64,000 nt of DNA from Pyrus communis (lineage: Eukaryota; Streptophyta; Magnoliopsida; Rosales; Rosaceae): the NCBI RefSeq assembly GCF_963583255.1, contig NC_084807.1, forward strand, positions 3,001,372 to 3,065,371. The letters are read 5' to 3'. Of the stretch, positions 1-10,632 are shown piece after piece. The translations under genes and the position numbers were made by a program. Positions within the stretch are counted from its first letter, which is position 1. Every line of letters starts with the position of its first letter. The notes beneath the pieces are model-generated. The model did no database searches. It was not told the DNA's origin and worked only from the letters and a program-made list of their open reading frames with translations.

Positions 1-1333
1 TGTACAGGTTAATTGTCATTAATTTATGCACGGCAAAGATAAGCATAATGTTGGGTGTTCGCTAAAGACGATTAGAGCCAAGAATTCGACAATAATTATG
101 TACACACCATTGCTTTAAAGCAATCCTATATTCACACATGATCTTAAAAGAAAAAAAACTCTCTCATACAAACTTAAAACAACTTGTATAGTCACCATAA
201 GAGGTAAGATAATACCCCTATGTACAATTAGTGTCGAAGTTAAAATTTTAGCTTAGAAGAGGCTTAAAAGTCTCAATTTGAAACACTTTCTTAATCTTAT
301 AAAAATTACTCTCTCGTGTGATGACTAACCGATCACTGTCGTTTGGGTCTGGTGTGATATTATCTTCATCATCCTCTTCCTTAAACTGAAATCCCAAGCC
401 TCTTTGAGTTCCATCCTCTCTCCCTCCTCCTCATAGCTCACAAGAAACGAATTGCATGAACTCCATAGAAGCCACCAACCTCAAATCAAATCCAATAAAA
501 AAAAATTAAAGTAAAAATGTCGGATTGGGGCTCTGAGTCTTCGGAAAAACCTTAAAATAATCATAAACATTGCACTAAACTTTTCTATGTAAAAAAAAAA
601 AAGTCATGATGGGCCTTGGACAATCCTTGTCTCTTTATGGCTCTACCTCTGTATTGAATTAATGTGGTATTAGTTCTAACTACTTAGTACTAAGGTCTAG
701 TAATATTTATCTTCACTTGTAAATAAAAGATCTTATGTCCAAATTTTGTAAATAACAAGTTAGTAATCAATTTCTTCCTCCCTCCCTCCACTCTTTAGCG
801 TAAACATATTGTCGTATAGAAAATTATTAATTGTGTACAAGGGTTTCTTTGGTGTGAGCACACAAATTTAATGTCTAATGAAATAAGTACCCGTGTACTA
901 AGAGAGAGCATAAGACGAATTTGCTCTTAAATCGTATATTGTCAAAAGTAGCACTACGCATCAGTGGGAATTTTTCCAACACTTTCTAGCCTTTTTTATT
1001 TTAATTTTTTTTGTTTGGGAGAAAAGTCAAAGAAATAAAATAAGATAACCGAAAGTGCAAAGCCTATATCATCCTGAAGAATTAAAAAAAATGTGCATAA
1101 TACAACAAGAGAAATTGGTGAGCTTTCAGGACATTGAGTGAGTGACGTATAGTCTAATTGAATTCGAGTAGACTTAAGAAAGAAACTGATCAACTTAATT
1201 ATACTTAAGACAATGCTGAGGGCAAAGATTAGACTGGCTAATGACAATTATGGGATAAAGTTGGTTCTTATAAAAAAATCTTCACAAATTAAGTACCCGT
1301 TAATTTCATGTTCCAATAGATTATTTATTGAAA
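1..1333. repeat. Diverged segmental duplication, copy 1
   Basis: This stretch has no gene. It is AT-rich and recurs in diverged form at about 5225-5370 and 8620-10890 in the same orientation. Shared blocks include the text around 125-300 (matching 8645-8830), the CT-rich block at 410-440 (matching 8920-8945), the SINE-like block at 672-828 (matching 9163-9360) and the run around 960-1000 (matching 10618-10650). Copy 2 is longer because it took several insertions. Whether the unit is itself an old transposon or plain genomic sequence cannot be told here. Confidence 0.6.
672..828 (+). repeat. tRNA-like SINE family copy
   Basis: This belongs to a short dispersed family with a shared core: 'cacttgtaa', then a box-B-like 'ggtcttaggttcgattctc', then a CT-rich stretch, then 'ctttagtgtaaacata'. 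Other copies lie at 9163-9360, 15384-15546, 26624-26751 and 30521-30690, with an inverted one near 16625-16712. The box-B-like segment and the roughly 150 bp size suggest a Pol III (tRNA-derived) SINE. This copy is diverged, and no target-site duplication could be assigned because it sits inside the larger duplication. Confidence 0.55.
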
Positions 1334-1460
1334 GGGGTGTGCTATCCACACACCCCTTATTAATTTCTGTTCGTTGATCTTCTTCAATTCATCTGATCTG
1401 ACGGCCGAAAATTAGAAGAGTGTGTGACAAGTAAAAATGGGTGTATGGATATCACAGCCC
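1334..1460. mobile_element. Mutator-like MITE, 127 bp
   Basis: The ends are inverted copies of one another (left end ggggtgtgctatccacacac, right end its imperfect complement, closing in 'cacagccc'). The element is flanked by a perfect 9-bp direct repeat 'ttattgaaa' at 1325-1333 and 1461-1469. A 9-bp target duplication is the Mutator superfamily signature. A second member of the family is at 37144-37291. It has no coding capacity. Confidence 0.85.
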
Positions 1461-3214
1461 TTATTGAAATTAGATATATAGTTCATGTATTCTGACCCAC
1501 ATATGCTTCAACGGTTCAAAAATTGTCCGAAATTATTGATTGCATCATGCCTCATTTTTACAAGGAGTATGATCATCTCCCCTCTTTTTTTCCTCTTCTT
1601 CTCTAACCTCTTATTTAAACGGTTACGATGAAGTCACGTTAACACTCTTCTGTTGACCCTTTTATAGAGAGAAAACGATAGTGTGAAAATTGTGAGAGAA
1701 AAAAGATGGAAGATGATGAGAATTTAAAGAGAAAATTGGAGGAGAGAGAATCAAACTTTTTAAAAAATAAAAAATAAAAATTGAAGTTTTTGAAAGGTTT
1801 CGGAATTCTAGTTATTTTTTTAAAGAAGCAAAATCTTTACAGCTAATGTCCATAAGCTAATTTTGGGCATCAAACTTAATTCTTAATGTGTCTGGTTACA
1901 TGTGGTGCCGACTTTTGCAAGGTAGACGATTCTGTTTGACTCTTACGTATTAGTTGCCCTCAAGGTTTTGTTTTTTTTGTTTTTTTTTTTCCCCTCAAAA
2001 AAGATCCTGAAAAGGTAAACTAACATTTACTTTTTTCGACAAAAATAAATAAAAATAAAAATCAATCTACCATTCTCTTTTACCGATTAAGTTGCAACTT
2101 CCGGCATTGCAATTTTAGTTATATCTTTTACCATCCAGACATTGCTACCAGACACTTCAGACCCAATTTGTAGATAAAATTAAAAAATAATAATACAAAT
2201 TTGATTTGTTTTCTTATGATTAAGAATACGTTTAATTTGCGAAAAACAAATAACGATAGAATGTTGCAGACTTTCGGAAGCAGCACCTACACATACATTC
2301 AAACCAGCACCATTTCTCCATGGTAAATGCTCAAGCAGGCAGCTTCTCTATATAAGCTTGCAGTCTAGCACGCATAAATCTCTTTAGAGTCAGAAGAAGA
2401 AGATTGAAAACATGATTCATTGTTTGCATCAACTTATAAACAAGTTGAAGATGTTTATTTTTGTTTGTTTCAGTTAAATTTTAGTTATGTTGTCATAATT
2501 CCGTTTTTATTTGTTGTTATATAGTAGGGCATTTTGTTGTTTATTTATCTTATAATTAATTAATAAGCAACAAAAGTGCTACTTTGGTTCGTCAACTATT
2601 TGAAAGTTTCTATGTTTGATGCAGCCCACCATTCTGGCAACCTAACATTCATTTTTTGTCGATGATGAGTTTGCATTATTGGAGTTTGGTTTAAATTTGA
2701 GCCTAACCTAATGAAATGGACTTATGTAAACATGTGTCGTCTTTGTTAGGAGATTTAAGATGCATATATGATCTTTAACTCATGCATATTGTATGTAACG
2801 TGGTTTTGTTTCGTAACTCACATGCATATTTTATGTAACATGGTTTTGTTTCCTATATATGGTCCCATATCATTTGGAGTATGTGGGTTCAATTCATAAG
2901 AATTGTATTTGTAAGTTGTCCAAAGAGGTGCACAATCGTAGTTAGAACTCTTATATGTTTTACCAACTCCGTAGTGAAAGACAAATTAAAAGCCTCACTC
3001 TGTTTTTGGATTTTCTTTTTCACCTTGTCTTTATTGCATGTTTGTAAATAGACACGGCATTTTATAAGATGTTGGAGTAAACTAAATAATTGGAGAGGTG
3101 AATAAGTTAGGATTTCACATATCCAATATAATATTTTTACCACATAAAGCTTTTGGACTTTATATTACTTATAAGCCATAAGTGATAATAGAACGGAAGT
3201 AAAAAATTGAAATG
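1461..3214. other. Gene-free AT-rich interval
   Basis: I find no supported gene. The only notable motif is a TATA-like 'ctatataag' at 2348-2356, followed about 55 bp later by an ATG at 2412 that opens only a very short frame. This could be a relic promoter, but nothing downstream supports a transcript. Confidence 0.4.
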
Positions 3215-4912
3215 TGATAGGAGCATATTTATGCGACTTTGTTAGCTTGTTTCTTTGCATTTAGTAAGTTAGTTTCTATTTATTAGAGTGTTTTAAGCCG
3301 CTTTCGTGTGTTTGTAGGTCCAAAAGGTAAAGTTGGCAAGAAAGGGCATTTTGGAGCGTTCTAGAGCAGTTTTGGACTTGGAATGGAAAGCACATGCATG
3401 GAGCGAGGTGGATGGACGTTTTTGAAGTTCAAATGAGGCTAGGAATGTGCTAAAGAGATGGAGAAACTTATTCAAGACACAGAAGATAAGGAATCAAATA
3501 AAAGGAAGGAACATTATCCAAACTAACTTTATCTTATCTTACCTCATCCTAATCCTATTCTACCTAAATTCCAGTTGCAAGGGGAAATTATTTTCAAATT
3601 AGGGCACCTAAAAACTTGGTTCTAGAAGCCACACTCTTTTCCTTTCTGCTAGGAACCTGCCGAATATTCTAGTCCTTATCCTCCCTGGTTTCTGCCTTAC
3701 AATTAACCTTTTCCTTGTGGGATTGGAGTGCCAAATCCTTCTCCAAAACAACTTTTGTGTTGTGCCCTCATCCTATAAATACAATCAAAGGTGCCGCATA
3801 ATAAAAAATAAAGTAGAAACACACCACACACAAGAGTTGGATTTTCAGAGAATAAACACATAGTGCTGCAGCTTGCAAGGAATAAGAGCTTAGAGCCATG
3901 TCTGGCATCCAAGGCCTTTGGATTGTTGCAGCGTTTCTAGGTGTATTATGTCTTTAGTTTTTAGTTCAATGTTTGTTTTCATTTGGTTTTCAGTTATGAT
4001 AGACATGTGGAACTAATTTCGCTTTAGTTAGAGGTGAATTCAAAGCCATGAACATATGTGTGATATGAATTGATTATATCCAGTTATTGTTTCATAAATC
4101 GTGAATGCAATTTACTTATTTGTTTGATTGATAACTTATTCTTGTATGTTGATTAAGGAGGCCTACTTAGTTTGCATGCATGAATTTGATGCTAAAATAT
4201 AAGAGAATTTCACCTAATAGTTATGAACTTATATTTATAAATAGTGGAAATCACTAGTCATGATTGTGTTAAGTAAATTTCTGGCAGGAGTATCATGCTT
4301 TTCATAGTTACGAATGTCATGTCAATGCTTATGATTTTCATAGAACTTAATGATCTTTGATATGTATCTCCATCATGCAGTTCATATAGGGAACTTGATA
4401 AGAATAATTTGATTGCGTCGCTGAGTCCAATTCAATGAAGTTAGGAAAATCTGATGGTTAATTTGTGCAGTTCACGATTAACTTGGGGCATTGTCATTCA
4501 TGGTTTATAGGAATAGTAATTGGAGATCGATTTGTGTTGCATATGTGTCATGTGTGGAGAAGGACCCTCTAGCTAGCCTTTCACCCCCTTCATTCACCCT
4601 AATTTAGTATCAATTAGTTTGTTTTCTGCAAGTTACTTAGTTTTAGTTTTAAATTTTGTTCAAACCTGTCCCCCATTAGTGTTTTGAGTCAAGTTAAGTC
4701 TAGAATTCATCCAAATCACCCTTTAGTTCCTGTTTTGAGTCAATTTGTTTGTTTTGCGCTGTTTTGAGTCAATCTAGTCAGTTTTGAGTTATTAGAGTCT
4801 AATTTGTGTTGATTAGCATCCTTTCTAATTCCCGGCTTAGAACGATCCTTACTTATGTATACTATAATTGTCTAAAAAGGGTTTAATTTGTGTGTTAGTT
4901 TTTACCACATCA
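3215..4912 (+). mobile_element. Solo LTR of a large LTR retrotransposon, about 1.7 kb
   Basis: The element begins 'tgataggagc', ends 'ccacatca' (TG...CA) and is bounded by a perfect 5-bp duplication 'aaatg' at 3210-3214 and 4913-4917. That is what recombination between the two LTRs of a retrotransposon leaves behind. It has no long ORF. The part from about 3945 to 4870 matches a truncated copy at 39593-41130 on the other strand. The start resembles that of the solo LTR at 18914-21687, so the two may belong to related Gypsy-type families (inference). Confidence 0.8.
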
Positions 4913-4934
4913 AAATGGAAGTAAAAAACCGCTA

Positions 4935-5006
4935 GAAGGAGGGCTTAAACCTCTGATGTTATGGTTAAGGGCCACACACTGTAGCTAACTGAGCTATTCC
5001 AGCTTG
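4935..5006 (-). repeat. tRNA-like sequence, probably SINE-derived
   Basis: Read on the minus strand this has a good box A ('tagctcagttagc') and a box-B-like 'ggtttaagccc' about 40 bp later. It lacks a convincing acceptor stem, so I treat it as a tRNA-derived SINE head or decayed tRNA rather than a working tRNA gene. Confidence 0.45.
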
Positions 5007-6076
5007 TTAATGATGTATTCCATATTTTTATTTATATTATTATATTGCAATAAGAATAAGAAATTTACCACAATACTCATTTACTTTTTAATTGATAATG
5101 TAAGTGAAAATTCTTCAATGTACTAACGTATGATATGCACTAATATATCAGATGATTAAATTTTGACATTCTCAATTTATTCATTTAAATACCGGTACAT
5201 CTCATACACTAGTGTATCGTTAAAAATCTTCAAGGCAAGCATAGCTAGAGACGATTAAAGCCAAAAATTCGACAATTCTCAATTTTGACATTTTCAATTT
5301 ATGTGTTTGCCAAATGACGATTAAAGCCAAAAAGTCAACAATACTTATGCACACCTATTGCTATAAAACAAAAGAAAACTAATAAAAAGGATTTCAAATC
5401 TTTGCAATTTAATAAAAAAAAATCATCTACTAATTTTATTTAATGATAAAGATAAAAGAACTATTAAAAAATAAACAACAACAACAACAACATCAAAAAA
5501 CCCAACTTGCACTAGGCGCATCCCCCTTTTCCACTCTACGTTTTTTTTTTTTTTTTTTCCCATTGTCAGCTACATTAATAGATTCTTTTTTCCCGCTTAG
5601 AATAAGAAAAAATCTTCAAATTGAATTACATTCCCCAGTTTTATTTTTGTGTTGTTTTTCAATAGTAGTCAAAATGACGAGAGATTTTTTAATGTGCCCA
5701 GAACACAAAGTGGTACACCGCGCGTTTTTATACAAGTTGTGAGATTCTTGTGTTAAAAAATTAATAACATAAAAAATAAAATTTCCCACCATTTACATAA
5801 TAACACGTGGTATACCATTTATATTACGGGCACAAGAAATAATTTCTCCAAGAAGACACCTAAGCTTAAGAAATTGAATGGAGAGCTACACTTATTATTG
5901 TAGGTATGTAAAAAACGTGATGAAATTTTAATTTGGTAAATAAAAACAACTTTTTAAATATAATTATTGAGAACATAATCTTCTCAAGGTTTTGATCTAA
6001 AAGATCACTTCTAGGTTCATCGTTTTTTGCTCAAGTGATGCTTTTACAGGACCAAAAAGGATCTAAATTTCAAACC
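5007..6076. other. Gene-free AT-rich interval
   Basis: No supported gene. About 5225-5370 repeats the sequence at 30-125 and marks the left edge of duplication copy 2. A short frame at 5443-5742 is composed of homopolymers and has no family resemblance. Confidence 0.4.
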
Positions 6077-6548
6077 TTATGAAACTGAACAAAAAATTAA
6101 ACACTATTTATAAAAGTTAACCAATAAGTAGACATTATTCATGAAACTAGACCAATATATAGACATTATTTATGAAACTGGACCAATAAGCAAACATTAT
6201 TTATGAAACGAAACCAAGAATTAGACATTATTTCCAAAACTAACCCAATAGGTGGAAACTATTTATGAAACTGGACTATACAATATTTATGAAACTGGAT
6301 TAAGAACTAGACAATATTTATGAAACATGACCAAGAACTAGGCACTATTTATGAAACCGGATCAATAAAGAGACATTATTTATGAAACTGTACCAATTAC
6401 TATGCACTATATATGAAACATGACCAAGAACTAAGCACTATTTATGAAAGTGGACCAAGAACTAGGCAATGTTTATGAAATTGAACCAATAAATAGTGTA
6501 GTAATGTTCAGTTTTATAAATAGTGTTTAGTTTCATAAATTGTGTCTG
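6077..6548. repeat. 31-bp minisatellite, about 13 units, with inverted end units
   Basis: Units of 30-31 bp follow the pattern 'gaccaataa..agacattatttatgaaact'. About thirteen imperfect copies run from 6077 to 6495, keeping 'atttatgaaac' most strictly. At 6506-6548 one or two units appear in the opposite orientation ('gttcagttttataaatagtg', 'tttagtttcataaa'), so the array turns back on itself just before the long inverted repeat element. Confidence 0.85.
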
Positions 6549-6562
6549 TGATGGAAGTACAG

Positions 6563-8444
6563 GGCTCTCGTGACACACCCCGACCGGAGTCGAGACGTGC
6601 TAGCCGTCACGTAAGGGTGACGTAGCCAAGTGCGCAACAGAAGTGATAATTATGCGAAAACATGGGTAATAATAATAAAAAATTTAAAAAAAAAAACGAA
6701 ACTCAAACTTAATTAGACTAGAAATAAATGTGTAAAAGTGAACATAACCAAACACAAGTATTCAAAGCACAGGTATCAACAGTGCAGTTACACAAACAAT
6801 GTACTAATTATATAAACGAGGAGAAGATCCCTATAGTTGTTTAGTAGATAATCAGAACCGCCGAGAACTCCTCGTGAGCCACTAAGATGTACAACTACCT
6901 AGGACCTGGAGGGGTGCAAAACAGACGGGTGAGTGGGTAAAAACAAAATGTTTGAAAACATATTTATCTTTTCTAAACATAATAACCCCTCACTGTAAAA
7001 CTCGTATAATCTCTAGAAAATAATACTAAGTATATACATACGAATACCAATGCATAAGGCCAGTAAAAACTGAAGTACACCATGTCATAACGTTTCCGCA
7101 CTAAAAGATGTAAGCCAAGTGAAATCAACATAAAATAATATGCCAGTCGAAGTCACCTAATGTGACATGTACGACTGGACCTATAGCTCATCAATACATG
7201 CTAGCACACGAGTCGGACCCACCTATTGTGGTCTGTACGACAGGGCTGGGTGTAACATGTACGCTCAAGTGCTAAGATCATGTGAAGACTGTGAGAATAA
7301 TCGCGGGTCACCTATTATGGTATGTACGACAGGGCTGGCATCAAACTTGGATCCAAGGTCAGCATGCGGTACGGAAGGTGAACATCACATGAAGGACTGT
7401 GTCTTGGCCTTGGGCAGGAGCACTAACACCGAGGTGCAGCAATGATGAGCTCTAAATGCATCTATGCATAACAATGTGCAATGCAACCAATATCATCACA
7501 TTATACTCACTTGAAGCTCACCTGGGCTTCGCATCATCAAACAATATATACACACGCATGATCCTACTACTTATTAGTTTGGCATTTGCTTTCTATATAT
7601 GTGTGTGTGTGTGTGTGTGTATCGTGGTTTCCAGAACATTTTTAAAATGATTTATGCTTTAAGTGCCATGTCGAAAATGAGTTACATTTTAAGTATTGCA
7701 TTATTATAAATCGTGAATTATATCGCTTGATGTTGCGAAGGTCCAGGTAAGCTTCAAGTGAGTATATGCATAGATGCATTATTTTAAGCATTGCACATTG
7801 TCATGCATAGATGCATTTAGAGCTCATCATTGTTGCACCCCGGTGTTAGTGCTCCCGCCCGAGGCCAGGGCATAATCTTTCACGTTATGTTGATTTCACT
7901 TGGCTTACATCTTTTAGTGTGGAAACGTTATGACATGGCATACTTCAGTTTTTACTGGCCTTGTACATTGGTATTTGTATGTATACACGTAGTATTATTT
8001 TTTGAAGGCTATACAGATTTTACAATGAGGGGTTATTATGTTCAAAAAAGATAAATGTGTTTTCAAATGTTTTGTTTTTGCCCATTCACCCTTTTGTTTT
8101 GCCCCCTCTAGGTCCTAGGTAGCTGTACATCTTGGTGGCTCACGAGGACTTCTCAGCGATTCTGACGATCTACTAAATAACTGTAGGGAACTTCTCCTTG
8201 TTTGTATAATTAGTACTTCGTTTGTCTGACTGCATTGTTGATACCTATGCTCTGAATACTTTTGTTTGGTTATGTTCACTTTTACACACTTATTTCTAGA
8301 CTAATTAAGTTTGAGTTTTGTTTTTTTTTTTTATTATTACCCATGTTTTCGCATAATTATCACTTCTGTTGCGCACTTGGCTACGTCACCCTCACATGAC
8401 TGCCAGCACGTCTCGACTCCGGTCAGGGTGTGTCACCGCGAGTC
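6563..8444. mobile_element. Long terminal inverted repeat (foldback) element, about 1.9 kb
   Basis: The left arm (about 6563-7560) and the right arm (about 7690-8444) are imperfect reverse complements over nearly the whole element. The ends read 'tcgtgacacaccccgaccgg' and its complement 'ggtcagggtgtgtca'. The right arm lacks most of the segment matching 7140-7370. A spacer of roughly 130 bp contains a (GT)n run near 7601-7620. Near 7155, 7219 and 7309 the left arm holds three degenerate copies of 'cacctattgtggtctgtacg'. Frames at 7167-7445 and 7830-8054 lie in the arms and look like chance. No clear target duplication was found. It could be a long-TIR Mutator or Foldback element, or two LTRs in inverted orientation. 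Confidence 0.8.
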
Positions 8445-8619
8445 ATTTATTTTTTATTTATTTTTATATATATTAAAATTGTGTCATTTTCATTAAAATT
8501 TAAGTTCTTTTGTCCTTTTATTAAAATTTAAGGGGTTTTCATTAATATATAGTTATTTTTCATTAAATAATGTTATAGCATAGTTTTTAGTTAAAATAAA
8601 TTTAGTCCAAACCCTTTTT

Positions 8620-9483
8620 ATGAAAGTTCCCTTTATATCCTATCTTCACACATAATCATAAAAGAAAAAAAGCTTTCCCATACAAACTTAAAACTACTTG
8701 TCTAGTCTCACTAAAAGAGGTAAGATAATACCCTCATGTACAATCAATGATGGAGCCATGACTTAAGCCTAGAAGGGTCCAAAATTCTCAATTTGATATG
8801 CTTTCCTAATTTTACTCTGCCACATGGTAAGCAACCTACCACCGTTGTTTGGGTCTGGTATGGTGTCATCCACATCATTCTCTTGCATAAACCTAAATTC
8901 CATGCCTCTTTAACTTTCTTCCTCTCTCCCTCCTCCTCAAAGCTCACAAGTAATGAATAGCCTAAACTCCATAGGACCCATCAACCTCAAATCAAACCTA
9001 ATGAAAGAAAGTAAAATAAAAACGTCAGATTGGTGCCTTGGGTCTACAAAAAAATCTTGAAAATCATATGTATTTCACTAAACTTTTATGTGTGGAAAAA
9101 TGTCAGGATAGGTCTAGGACCATCCTTGTTCCTTCATGGCTCCATCTCTCCAATTAATGTTGTATTAATTGTAGCTACTTAGTAATATAGTCTAGTGTTA
9201 TTTCTCTTCACTTGTAAGTGAGAGGTCTTTAGGTTCAAATTTTGAAGATGACGAGTTATTAACAAATTTATTCTCCCCTCTCCCCACTCTTTAGTGCAAA
9301 CATATTGCAAATTTATTCTCCCCTCTCCCCACTCTTTAGTGTAAACATATTGTTGTATAAAAAAAAATAATAATAATAATTGTATGCAAGGGTTTCTTTG
9401 GTGTGAGCACACAAATTTAGCATTTAATGGCTTATGAAATAATTACACGTGTACTAAGTGTTACTCTCAAATAAGCGGCACTA
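8620..9483. repeat. Segmental duplication, copy 2 (main part)
   Basis: This is homologous to 125-960 in the same orientation. It contains a SINE-like copy at 9163-9360 in which a 45-bp segment is tandemly doubled: 'gcaaatttattctcccctct' occurs at about 9262 and again at about 9307. The homology resumes after the insertions at 9484-10617 and continues to about 10890. No gene is present. Confidence 0.6.
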
Positions 9484-10343
9484 GGTAGCACTGTAGGGGT
9501 GGTTTTGGTACATTACCGTATCAAAATCTCTGTACCAATTATCATACCAAATATTTGGTATGGTAAAATCTATTACCATTATCGTACCAAATTTTTGGTG
9601 TACCTAATAACGGTATACCAAATAGTTTGGTTGGTATGGTATGCCAATGGAAATTGCCACTTTGTTTTACGCCACTTAGTTTGCCCAAAATCTAATATTT
9701 TTTAATTAATGTAGAAGTGTAAAAAATATAGAAAAAATATATAAACGCTCGTAATGACAAATTTTACAACTTTCGTGAAGAGCTTAACTTTGAAATTCAC
9801 CATTATAATTATATAAATCATAGATCAAAATTTAACCGTTGATTGTTGTTTACATTTACGCTTCATTTTTTCTCATCAAATTTTGTTTTTGTTTTTTTTT
9901 TTTTTTCAGATTTTCTTTTTTGAAAACATGATCTATTAGAGGATGCAAGAAGATGAACGGTTTGGATCGTTGATATTATGTTCAAAGTTCAATGGTTAGT
10001 GAAAATATTGTTTGATGTTTATAAAGTTTCTACAAATTATATGACATCAACTCATATTTCAGTTTTTATTACATTTTTTACACTTCTACAATAATTATTA
10101 TTAATTTTGCCCTCAAATAATTATATGAATAAAAACATAATATAATATTAATAATATTGGGAAGTACGGTATACCACCAGTACTGGTTTTGGATACCAGC
10201 ACCATACTGAAACAGTATGGTACGATACAAATACCGTATCATTACTAATTGGTACAAATTTTTTATAATAATTTGGTATGGTATGGTTGGTAGGATGGTT
10301 GGTATGGTAATTTAGTAAAAATTTCCACCCCTAGGTAGCAGTG
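9484..10343. mobile_element. hAT-like non-autonomous element
   Basis: The ends are 'taggggtgg' (9494) and 'ccaccccta' (to 10333), the usual start of many plant hAT elements. They are flanked by imperfect direct repeats ggtagcactg (9484-9493) and ggtagcagtg (10334-10343). The interior is AT-rich and full of 'ttggtatgg' repeats on both flanks, with no transposase. Copy 1 of the surrounding duplication (around 945-970) lacks this insert, which supports the boundaries. Confidence 0.65.
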
Positions 10344-10352
10344 GGAATTTTT

Positions 10353-10617
10353 ATTTTATTTTATTTTTTAAGAAAGAAGAAGATTAAATTAAAGAGAAAC
10401 CTCAGTGACACCCAAGGCCTTGATAATCATACAAGATAGCATTTTTTGCTTGGGGAGGAACACACCCATCCCAAATATATAAATTAATACAACTATGCCT
10501 GAGGGAAGTAATAGCATCCGCTGTTAAGTTTCTCTGTAGACATGATTTTATTCTACTAGCTCAAACGATGAGGCAAGCCGTTTAATGTCCTCAGCAATGG
10601 ACCTAATTATTTCATTA
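10353..10617 (-). mobile_element. LINE 3'-end fragment
   Basis: The insert is flanked by a 15-bp near-perfect duplication gcag(t/c)gggaattttt at 10338-10352 and 10618-10632. Its left edge is a run of T and 'ttttattttatt', which on the minus strand is an A-rich tail. This is the mark of target-primed reverse transcription. Copy 1 (around 960-975) carries a single uninterrupted target. The body has no intact frame. Confidence 0.65.
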
Positions 10618-10632
10618 GCAGCGGGAATTTTT

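Noticed and set aside
4935..5006. Functional tRNA gene on the minus strand
   Set aside because: Box A and a diverged box B are present, but I could not pair an acceptor stem. A SINE head is a simpler explanation.
7167..7445. Protein-coding frames in the arms of the inverted-repeat element
   Set aside because: They follow the degenerate subrepeats, have no domain, and the matching arm does not preserve the frame.
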